Positions 56,437 to 64,000 of a stretch of 64,000 nucleotides of DNA are shown in pieces. The notes under the pieces are model-generated. The model had not been told where the DNA came from. It ran no database searches and was given only the letters and a program-made list of their open reading frames with translations. Each line of letters begins with the position of its first letter. Position 1 is the first letter of the stretch. Location: NCBI RefSeq assembly GCF_914767665.1, contig NC_059502.1:26678812-26742811 (forward strand). Reading direction: 5' to 3'. The DNA comes from Harmonia axyridis. Its lineage: Eukaryota > Arthropoda > Insecta > Coleoptera > Coccinellidae. Both the position numbers and the translations under genes were made by a program.

Positions 56437-57345
56437 AGGGTGTTTCTAAATTCATGCGACAAAATTCATGAGGTAAATGCTCGTATGAAATTGAGATGGG
56501 TCTTTCCTGTAACAAAATTTCCTCAGCCCACTGTTTTCGGAGATATCAGTTCTTTCAACTCGCACACACTCTGATCTTGAAAAACCATCAAGCAATGAAT
56601 TGTCACTTGATGATTTTTCATTACTACACACTAAGATCAGAGCGCGTGAGAGTTGAAATTCGTCAATTCGAATTGAAGATATTGTGAGAAAATGAAACCG
56701 TTCATTTTTTAATTTTTTTCATTTTTCGCATTTTGGATTTTGCAGTCACAAAATTGAAGCACTTTTGGATCGTCGTGAAGCACTTTATTGGCCGGCAATA
56801 GTGAAACTGGTGGAAAAATTTGAACTGTTGGAATAATTAAATTATATGAAGAATCTCCATCCTCAAGTGATTGGTGCGATTTTTGTGCTTGTGGTGTGAA
56901 TGCACCTTGCTCATTCAAAAATGAGGCTGGTGCAACTGTTACCGTGAATGGATTGCGCTACCAATCTATGATTAATGATTTTTTCATGACTGGAATCGGA
57001 AGACATTGAGGTAGATGACGTTTATTTCCAACAAGACGACACTAGTTGCCAGACAAACATAAAAACAATCGCAATTATGCAAAAAAAGTACCCTGAGCGT
57101 TTTATTTCTCAAAGAAATGATCACAATTGGTCACCTAGATCTTTTAATTTAACACCTTTTTTCTTCGGGACCACGTGAAATATTAGATCAATGCCAATGT
57201 TTCCCAATCCATTCAAGACCTCATGAAAGATCTTATGAAAAAGATATGATACTGCAACTGTAGCCGTGGCTGCCATCTAGTTATTTCTATCATTGATGAC
57301 ATACCTTCCTCTGCATAATGAAATAAATATTCATTAATTTCTCTC
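56437..57345 (+). mobile_element. DUF4817-type mariner-like element, decayed
   Basis: The left end ACAGGGTGTTTCTAAATTC (56437) is a typical insect transposon end. Then a hairpin (56546-56656) and a frame-broken transposase follow: DEAHF-type region unclear, EVDDVYFQQDDATCQTNIKT near 57009-57068 with the catalytic Asp conserved (QQDDA), RFISQRNDHNWSPRSFNLTP near 57099-57158, and a C-terminal AVAAI...LP. Many stops. No right inverted repeat was identified; the limit is approximate. Confidence 0.6.
56546..56656. repeat. Hairpin inside the mariner-like element
   Basis: TTTCAACTCGCACACACTCT pairs with AGAGCGCGTGAGAGTTGAAA, and CCATCAAGCAATGAATTGTC pairs with its mirror. The arms are ~45 bp. Confidence 0.6.
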
Positions 57346-58130
57346 GAAATATACTCATCTTTTTACTATCAGAATGAAACCTCTAATTGGAATAACTATT
57401 AAAAAAATAGTATCGTTGCTTTTTTCAAATGTGTCAAGCCTCCTGCTCAGAGAAAAATGTCTCGTTCGCCAATCACCAACACTAAATCACTTAATACTGA
57501 AAAGATAATAAAGTGGTAAACATCTAGCTGTGCTGTGAGAAATTGTAGGTATTGTGCCTAGAGTCCACCAACTCATCTTGTCATTCTGAATAGGAACGGG
57601 AAACGTCAAATCACAAAATTCTTTCTACACTCCGATGCCACTGAACTTCCTACCAGCAGAAATTGATTCAAATAGAAAGGCATAACTCAACGGACCAAGA
57701 TGGACTGACGTCTGTTCTATAAATGTATTTCAGTCCATAAGACCTGCAAGCAATTAAGCCAACAGACGATGTGTGCGATCCGTATTCACGAAAGGAAATG
57801 ATGAATACTTCATTATGAATAAGAATTTATGTCATAGGAATGTAAAGAAATGTTCTTGAGAAATATGCATCTCATAGGACTAGACGATCGGTTGGCGTTC
57901 TATTCAATTCTGGAGGAAAATTTCCATTGGTTGGGTTGACAGCTGTCCGAAGCCGACTTGGTGGGCAGTTTTATCCCCAGGAAATGATATTTCCTCGTAG
58001 GAAACGTGTAACTCGGGATTTCTGAATGTCTGAGTTCTCGCTGTCCGCTCTGCATCAGTAGCAGCTTCGGTCTCTTAAGACATGGGTTGTCACTACAAAA
58101 TAATAACGGGTTAGTTATTACTGTAGGTAT
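57346..58130. other. Unassigned DNA
   Basis: No gene recognised. Confidence 0.3.
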
Positions 58131-58131
58131 A

Positions 58132-58802
58132 CAGGGTGGCCATTTGAAAACGAAACAAACGAGATTAAAGACGAAATAAAGTTTTTCGATAGAAATGCTC
58201 GGACAGGTCTATTTCTGTTTCGAGGGGGACAACTTAAGATGTAGGTTACGGACGCATAGCGCTTCAACCCTTGCTACTACAACCCTCACCCCCAAATTTT
58301 GAATAGGGAAGATGGGGTGAGTGATACCTCATTTGAAAGGTATTTTTATACTGATTTCAGCACAGTAATTGTTTTTTCATTTTATGCATTAGTTCTCGGA
58401 ATATTCTTAACTAAGTATTTGAAAATGAAGTGGTGTTTTCATGGCACTTGTAGTGTTTTGTGAAAAATCGACATTTTGAGCTTCAAAACAACCATGACTG
58501 TGGCTTCCTTCCTAACTAACTAACGCATGAATATTTCGAGAACTAATGCATAAAATGAAAAAAAATTACTGTGCTGAAATCAGTATAAAAATACCTTTAA
58601 ATTGAGGTATCACTCACCCCATCTTCCCTATTCAAAAATTGGGGGTGGGGGTTGTAGCAGCAAGGGTTGAAGCGCTATGCGTCCGTAACCTACATCTTAA
58701 GTTGACCCCCTCGAAACAGAAATCGACCTGTCCGAGCATTTCTATCGAAAAACTTTATTTCGTCTGTAATCTCGTCTGTTTCGTTTTCAAATGGCCACCC
58801 TG
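58132..58802. mobile_element. Foldback (671 bp, ~275 bp arms), TA-flanked
   Basis: The left CAGGGTGGCCATTTGAAAAC is mirrored by the right GTTTTCAAATGGCCACCCTG. The arms match outward-in for about 275 bp, including CTCACCCCATCTTCCCTATT, GGGGGTGGGGGTTGTAGCAG and CGCTATGCGTCCGTAACCTA mirror pairs. The unpaired middle is ~110 bp. TA sits on both sides (58130-58131; 58803-58804). No ORF. Mariner-type TA duplication with CAGGGTG ends suggests a non-autonomous transposon whose transcript would form a long hairpin. Confidence 0.85.
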
Positions 58803-58852
58803 TATGTAATAGGTTATGTAGTTTCACCCAACGAAAAAACTAACACAGTCGA

Positions 58853-59446
58853 TTGCTAATCTATTTCACATTTCAAATTAAATCAGATGAAGCTTCAAAA
58901 TGTTTTATAGATTATTATAAAAAAACACACATCACCAAAAATAAAAACTCATATTATGTATTTCATTTCGGAAGATACATACGTTCTACAAACAATTTTT
59001 TTTTTGTGGTGCTCGGTACAAACAAATTCATTACACCTTTTGCAAATTACCTGCCGTTTTGTTCTTTATTCAACGGCCACCAAACGCACCTATTAGATGT
59101 TAGAGATTACTTGTATTATTTCGTAAATCGGTATCGACCAAACGAATGCTCTTGTGAAACTCTACCAAAGTTTACACAGTTTAGTTTGAACCAAAATTGG
59201 ACCCTGATCATTAATACCATGTAAACTCTTCATATGCATATCCATATGCAAAAATGGATCATTTTAAACGAAGATAAAATTATCGGACGGTTTGCAAATA
59301 ACCGGCGAAGAGTGACCAATTTTGTCATAAAAGCATTTTGTGAAATAGGTAATTTTATTAGGCCCTATTTTTCTTTTTTTGTTGTTGTCTCCAGGATAAC
59401 AAGAATTTTAAATTTTTTATTTTTGATATTATTTGATGTTTGCTAA
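58853..59446 (+). other. Unrecognised open frames
   Basis: Frames 58853-59224 (123 codons, KTHITKNKNSYYVFHF near the start) and 59234-59446 (70 codons). The first might be an eroded transposon- or SWIM-linked protein, but I cannot support a family. T-rich segments within suggest low-complexity origin for the rest. Confidence 0.15.
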
Positions 59447-59896
59447 CTGGTTGTAGGAGAGATATTTTTCCATTTGTATTTTCATCCCTCAGTATTTTAT
59501 ATATTATATGTTTTTTTTCGTATCTTAATTATTTTCGTTTTTTAGTTTTGATAACAATCTGAGATGATAATGATATTATGTATCTGATTTATTAATTCCC
59601 AATCATTATTACCCTTTCCACCAAAAAAATCTATATTCGCTTTTGGTTGCTCATGTTTGTTGTCAGGAAATTGCTTTCCCACAAGTTCATGCATTGCAGC
59701 AACAACTCGTTTATTACAAATTCTTCAATTCTGCACACTGTACCATTAGGTTTTATTAGTTCTTCTCGGAAACATATTCACTTCGTATAAAAATATTGTT
59801 CCTATGTAACACTCTGCTCAACTGCTTTCCCAAACTCCGCTTCGCGTCATTCGAGTAACGGCAGTGTCGTGCGGGAAAGTATGACTTTCTGCACTT
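59447..59896. other. Unassigned AT-rich DNA
   Basis: No gene supported. Confidence 0.3.
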
Positions 59897-60348
59897 ATAT
59901 TAATATAATATAACTTTATTCAGAATAAATAAACAATAATATGGTTACAAAGAAGAAATGGCTACATTTCGGATATGAATAAAGTGGTTTAGAGATAAGT
60001 GCAAAGCACTTGTTTCCCATTACAAAAGACAGATAGATTCACTGTTCAAGTATAAAAATATGAGAAAAAAAAAAAAAAAAACAGTGATGAGGTATTAAAA
60101 TTAAAAATAAATATAAATGTAAAGTTGTAAAGTATATATGCAAAAATATTAATATGTAAGATGTTAGAATCATAAAAATGTGAAGTGTAAAAAGCATAAA
60201 CATTCATAACGTAAAGATATAAGAAAAAGAAAAGAAAAAAAAAAAACAGTATCACAATGAACTCACAATAATAAACTGCAATAAAATGCAATATAGTACA
60301 ACATATCAAAATATTATAAAATACAACGAAATATAACGAACATATACA
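59897..60348 (-). other. 3' UTR of the intact retrotransposon
   Basis: Contains long T tracts on the coding strand (A tracts at about 60065-60082 and 60230-60246 on the plus strand) and ends in a TATA-type repeat rather than pure poly(A). Confidence 0.6.
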
Positions 60349-63291
60349 CTAGATTTCAGTGAGTTGGGAGAACCATTCTCTTTCATTTTCATATATGTAT
60401 CTCTTTAATTCTCCTTTAAAATTCTGTGTGGTCTTGCAATTTTTTATCTCCTCAGGCAGCGAATTGTACATTTTTACTGAGATAAAGGAATATGCTCTTT
60501 GCGTTTTGGATTTTGTAACAAGCGGGATTATGTGTTTATTTCGATTCCGTGTGTTGTGCTCATGGTTAGGAATCTCAGCTTTATTTTTCTGGAAGTGGTA
60601 CCTCATATTCACACAAAGGTAGAACAATTGCCTGATATCCATGACTTTTAACTCTCTATAGAGGCTATTGGAATTATATCTAGAGTTTTTATGTAGGATC
60701 AACTTCAGAAACCGTCTTTGTATTACCTCCAATTGGTTGAGATGTGTTTTAAGCGCACCACCCCAAGCTGTAATACCGTAACGTATATGACTTTCTACGA
60801 GGGAGAAATAGATCAATCTCATTTCTCCAATAGGTAAGTAATTGTTTAGATATTTAAATTTATACAAAATGGTTTGGAGCTTTCTAGTTACATATTTTAT
60901 ATGGCAGTCCCATTTGAGATGTGTGTCAAGGTATATTCCGAGGTATTTGGTTGCAGTTACGGATTTTAATGTCAATATTTTTCCCTCAGTATTTATTTCT
61001 AGTTGGTGAAAAGGAGGGACGCCTGATTTATTGCAACTGAAAGGTAAAACGTGGGTTTTTTCAAAATTTACTGTTAATAATTTGTCATCAAACCAATCTT
61101 TGATAAATTCGAAGTCTTTTTCTGCAGTACTTTTTATTTCCTGCCACGTGGGGGCCTGATAAAAAATAACAGTGTCATCAGCATATCCTATGATGTCACC
61201 TTTACTAGCAACTGAGAACAGCTCATTTACATATAAGTTGAATAACACTGGTCCTAGGACTGTTCCTTGGGGTATTCCATATTCTATGATTTTTGAGTCA
61301 CTTGAGACATCACCAATTTTGACTCTCTGGGTCCTTTTATCCAAATAGCTCTCCATGAGCTTATTACCATTTCCTCTTATTCCAATTTTTTCTAATGTCT
61401 CCAAGAGCAGTTTATGGCTGACAGTATCGAATGCCTTTTTTAGGTCGATGAATAAGCATAAACATGGATTTCCCATTTCAAGAGCTTGGTGTATTTTCTC
61501 TGTGATATGTAGTACAGCATCTTCTGTGGAAATTTTTTCTCTAAAGCCAAATTGTCTGGGAGAAAACAGGCCGTATTTATTTATGAAAGATATAAGTCTT
61601 TCTTTTAATAATTTTTCGAATACTTTTGATAGATTCGTTATCAGTGAAATGGGTCTATAATTGGAAACGGCGGATTTATCCCCATTTTTATGTATTGGAA
61701 TGACAACTGAGTTTTTGAAACAAGTTGGCCATATTGCCTTATCTATACATCGATTCAAGATATAAGCAAGAGGGATTACGATGTTGCCTGCAATTTGTTT
61801 TAGTGTTTCAGCTCGAATTTGGTCTTCACCTACAGATTTTTTGTTTTTCAGGTCATTAATAAGATCCTTCAACTCAGCCGGGTCGGTAGGAAGGATAACT
61901 ATGGAATTTGTTAGTCTTTTAGTGCTTGATTTGAATTTCGGATTTCTTTTGATTTTTTCAGCAAGTTTTTTACCAGTTTCAATGAATGTATTATTGAACT
62001 CGTTCGCCATATCTATATTTTCGTTCAGTAATTCACCATTTTCATCTTTTATACCCTGTATTTTTTTGTCTGATTGTTTCTTGCCACTGATATCCTGCAC
62101 TATATTCCAGAGATTTTTTTTATTGCCCACGTTGATCTGAATTTGTCGTTTGTAGTAGTCGCGTTTGGTTATATTTATTAAATTGGTGAGTTTATTTTTA
62201 TATCTTTTGTAATAATTTCTCAATTGTTCGTTGTACGGGTTTCTGTGTAGTTCCGCAAACAAATTGTTTTTTTGGTTGATGGACTTCAATAGAGCAGTCG
62301 TCAACCATGGTGCAAATTTTGTGTTTTTCCTAGAGCATTGTTTATTTTCAGTACATTGTTCAATAGCTCTTGTTAGAACATCAATAAAGTTTTCCATAGC
62401 CAAATTGGGATCTTCTGTTGAGTATACAGACTCCCAGTTTTCCAGTTGCAATGTATCATTCAGCTTTCCAACATTCATAAATTCCCTGTATCCCATTTCA
62501 TACCCCCTTTTTGTTATCTTGTAGTCCATAACAATTTGTAGTATAGTTGTAAAATGATCGGTGATGTCGCTTTTCAGAACAATGGGTATTGTCATATCCA
62601 GTATATTCCATTTACTCTTGATAAAAATGTGATCTATACAAGATATTTGGTTATAATGTATTCTTGTGGGATCGTTGATGCTGGATATGTACCCAAGTTC
62701 ATGCAATATACTGAGATATTCGGTTGTGTTGTCATCTTCCTCTAACAAATTTATATTTATGTCGCCTATGAAGAGATAAAAATCATATTTCTCCTTTTCA
62801 ATATTCTCAAAGTATCTGATTAAGATTTGGTTGAATTCATTAATGCTCATTGAAGGTGATCGGTAGCAGCTAGTGACAAGTATATCGTTTCGTTTCCCGA
62901 TTTTTATCTTTGTTTTGAGAAATTTAACTCTTTCTATCGAAACAATTTCGCTATCAAATACGTGATCTTCCTTTATATACATCATTATTCCATCGTTTTG
63001 ATTATATCCCCCCTCGTTATAAATTGGTTTGTACCCTGGTATACGATATATATAAGGGTCCAGTAATTGCCAGGTCTCAGTTAGTACAACGCAATCGAAA
63101 TCAGAGCCCAATTCCTCCAACATTATTTTAAAGTCATCAATATTCCTATTTAAACTGCGAATATTATTATGAATAATTTTAAAATTTGGATTTTTTTCGT
63201 TTTGTTTCAAAACTGTTTTGCATTCATCGGGTTTATTCAGAGTAAACGTTTTTATCGAGTCTATTCTGAAATCTCTTATGTATTGGTCCAT
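60349..63291 (-). CDS. ORF2: AP-endonuclease/reverse transcriptase polyprotein (980 aa)
   Basis: Nicks target DNA and copies element RNA at the nick (target-primed reverse transcription). Residues 35-255 are an exonuclease-endonuclease-phosphatase domain: HNNIRSLN (Asn 42/43), VVLTETW (Glu 72), SCYRSP (~141-146), FIGDININL (Asp 177, Asn 179), CIDHIF (Asp 220, His 221), and SDITDHF (Asp 242, His 246). Residues ~480-770 are the RT: YRPISL, FGFREKISTEDA, FIDLKKAFDTVSHK (Asp 616, 622), YGIPQGTVLGPVLF (672) and YADD (703-706). The C-terminus carries YLGIYLDTHLKWDCHI, RYGITAWGG and MYNSLPEEIKN. The Met at 63291 is 78 bp after ORF1. All catalytic residues are present. Confidence 0.95.
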   Translation of the reverse strand: MDQYIRDFRIDSIKTFTLNKPDECKTVLKQNEKNPNFKIIHNNIRSLNRNIDDFKIMLEELGSDFDCVVLTETWQLLDPYIYRIPGYKPIYNEGGYNQNDGIMMYIKEDHVFDSEIVSIERVKFLKTKIKIGKRNDILVTSCYRSPSMSINEFNQILIRYFENIEKEKYDFYLFIGDININLLEEDDNTTEYLSILHELGYISSINDPTRIHYNQISCIDHIFIKSKWNILDMTIPIVLKSDITDHFTTILQIVMDYKITKRGYEMGYREFMNVGKLNDTLQLENWESVYSTEDPNLAMENFIDVLTRAIEQCTENKQCSRKNTKFAPWLTTALLKSINQKNNLFAELHRNPYNEQLRNYYKRYKNKLTNLINITKRDYYKRQIQINVGNKKNLWNIVQDISGKKQSDKKIQGIKDENGELLNENIDMANEFNNTFIETGKKLAEKIKRNPKFKSSTKRLTNSIVILPTDPAELKDLINDLKNKKSVGEDQIRAETLKQIAGNIVIPLAYILNRCIDKAIWPTCFKNSVVIPIHKNGDKSAVSNYRPISLITNLSKVFEKLLKERLISFINKYGLFSPRQFGFREKISTEDAVLHITEKIHQALEMGNPCLCLFIDLKKAFDTVSHKLLLETLEKIGIRGNGNKLMESYLDKRTQRVKIGDVSSDSKIIEYGIPQGTVLGPVLFNLYVNELFSVASKGDIIGYADDTVIFYQAPTWQEIKSTAEKDFEFIKDWFDDKLLTVNFEKTHVLPFSCNKSGVPPFHQLEINTEGKILTLKSVTATKYLGIYLDTHLKWDCHIKYVTRKLQTILYKFKYLNNYLPIGEMRLIYFSLVESHIRYGITAWGGALKTHLNQLEVIQRRFLKLILHKNSRYNSNSLYRELKVMDIRQLFYLCVNMRYHFQKNKAEIPNHEHNTRNRNKHIIPLVTKSKTQRAYSFISVKMYNSLPEEIKNCKTTQNFKGELKRYIYENEREWFSQLTEI

Positions 63292-63369
63292 ATTCAGACA
63301 TAAATAAACACAAACAGAAAAAAAAAAGAAAAATCATGTATGCAAAAAATGTACCTGTGAATAATGTAA

Positions 63370-63984
63370 CTACTGTTTCTTCTGTGTTCTTAGTGTCCGA
63401 GTTATAGCCATTGATTTTTTGGGCGTGTCATTCGTTGATACTTGGTGGGTTTTATACGACTGTACTTTCTGTTTTTCTCTCCCAACTCTTTCTTCGTTCC
63501 TGTACTTGGATCCTTCTGCTAATTTGGTTTCGACCTGTGATGGTTGTGTTGATATTATAATTTCTTCCTCTATTTCGTATTTCTTCGGGGAGGGTGTGGG
63601 TGGTTCACTTGAAGTCTCTCTTGTTGATATATTGGAAAAATCGTCTTTAGGATTTCTGAGGGTATTTTTCACTTCGGCAACTGAGTATATCTTGTCTTCT
63701 ACAATCAGTTTATTTCCTTTTATATTTGCTTTCTGAGAGTTATTTCTCGCCTCTTTCAATCCTTCTAGTAATATCTTTCTTTCTTTCAATTCTTCCTTAA
63801 GCAACTCCTCACTCACAAATATCTTGCTTCCTTTCAGTTTCGAACAGTTTTTCAGTATTTCCCGTTTTTTAAGGTAGGTTGTGAGGGATAGTAGGATTGG
63901 TCTTGTATGGTTGCTTCGTTTTCCCAATCTGAATATATTATTTATTTCTGTCTTTTCCAGAGAAACCTTCAATTTGTTTATTAG
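63370..63984 (-). CDS. ORF1 3' portion (nucleic-acid-binding protein), 5' incomplete
   Basis: About 200 codons. The first part, EINNIFRLGKRSNHTRPILL and LKGSKIFVSEELLKEELKER, resembles the RRM-like or transposase-22-like segment typical of ORF1 in CR1/Jockey-like insect elements (I..I.RLG.....RP..L). The remainder is charged and Ser/Thr rich without zinc knuckles. No ATG lies near the start; the frame begins after a TAA at 63985-63987, where a real ORF1 should continue N-terminally. This copy is therefore truncated, frameshifted, or the true 5' part lies beyond the window in another frame. Confidence 0.75.
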   Translation of the reverse strand, partial: LINKLKVSLEKTEINNIFRLGKRSNHTRPILLSLTTYLKKREILKNCSKLKGSKIFVSEELLKEELKERKILLEGLKEARNNSQKANIKGNKLIVEDKIYSVAEVKNTLRNPKDDFSNISTRETSSEPPTPSPKKYEIEEEIIISTQPSQVETKLAEGSKYRNEERVGREKQKVQSYKTHQVSTNDTPKKSMAITRTLRTQKKQ

Positions 63985-64000
63985 TTAGTATATTACCCTA

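Larger units (their letters stand above)
59897..64000 (-). mobile_element. Jockey-superclade non-LTR retrotransposon, ORF2 intact
   Basis: Minus-strand element with a ~450 bp 3' UTR (59897-60348), ORF2 (60349-63291) and the 3' part of ORF1 (63370-63984), running off the window. The 3' end is a TATATTAATATAATATAA repeat at about 59897-59915. ORF2 is a complete 980-codon polyprotein with no stop, so this copy or a very close relative was recently active. Domain order (endonuclease then RT, no RNase H) fits CR1/Jockey-type. I cannot separate these without alignment. Confidence 0.9.

Noticed and set aside
60046..60309. Phe/Tyr-rich 87-codon frame (minus)
   Set aside because: Composition follows T-rich 3' UTR of the retrotransposon.
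61355..62524. Plus-strand frames opposite ORF2 (101, 119 and 97 codons)
   Set aside because: Antisense shadows of the intact 980-codon ORF2.
63370..63972. ORF1 start at 63972 as true start
   Set aside because: The codon there is TTG, and the frame is open to 63984 before a TAA; no Met lies near the N-terminus.

Overview
The window looks like AT-rich arthropod (very probably insect) nuclear DNA. It is packed with old animal-type transposable elements: non-LTR retrotransposons of the Jockey/CR1 and RTE groups, Himar-like and Mos1-like mariners, Tc1-like elements, DUF4817-type mariner-like elements, hAT and pogo-like elements, and many long foldbacks. I see no operons, bacterial signals, rRNA or bona fide tRNA gene, and no complete host protein-coding gene. 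A beetle is my best guess, at low confidence. Coordinates of decayed elements are approximate unless I name terminal repeats or target duplications.

Layout: 0.3-9.4 kb holds 3' pieces of four non-LTR elements, a short hAT-like MITE, a Tc1 copy and two DUF4817-type fragments. 9.7-20.7 kb holds two copies of a ~2 kb CAGGGTGAGTC-ended non-coding element, one of them split by another repeat. It also has a ~620 bp foldback and two copies of a ~0.5 kb repeat. 20.7-33.2 kb has a GC-richer, possibly regulatory island and a 465 bp foldback. It also has an inverted pair of hammerhead-like motifs (probable Penelope-like remnant), a second Tc1 copy, a Jockey element cut by a hAT element with an exact 8 bp target duplication, a TA-flanked MITE and an irritans-type mariner. 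34-43.5 kb has LINE 3' ends, an RTE-like remnant, an internally deleted mariner, a 1.86 kb pogo-ended element carrying a promoter-like region plus a first exon of a YqaJ/SWIM-type gene, and a tRNA-like palindrome. 45.4-48.4 kb has a mariner split by a 1.54 kb near-perfect foldback, then a second mariner. 48.4-56 kb is mostly unassigned. 58.1-58.8 kb is another foldback.

The right end (59.9-64 kb, minus strand) carries the one element with an intact enzyme: a Jockey-superclade non-LTR retrotransposon with a 980-residue endonuclease/reverse transcriptase and the 3' part of ORF1. It is the best candidate here for recent activity and for supplying enzymes in trans. Everything else is decayed or non-autonomous.

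The main observations for follow-up are: (1) the pogo-ended element with a captured YqaJ-type exon and promoter; (2) paired hammerhead-like motifs carrying a paired U3/A8 substitution; (3) the giant foldback nested in a mariner, a potential hairpin-RNA source; (4) the tRNA-arm palindrome near 43.4 kb; (5) a ~0.5 kb repeat flanked by a 21 bp exact direct repeat.
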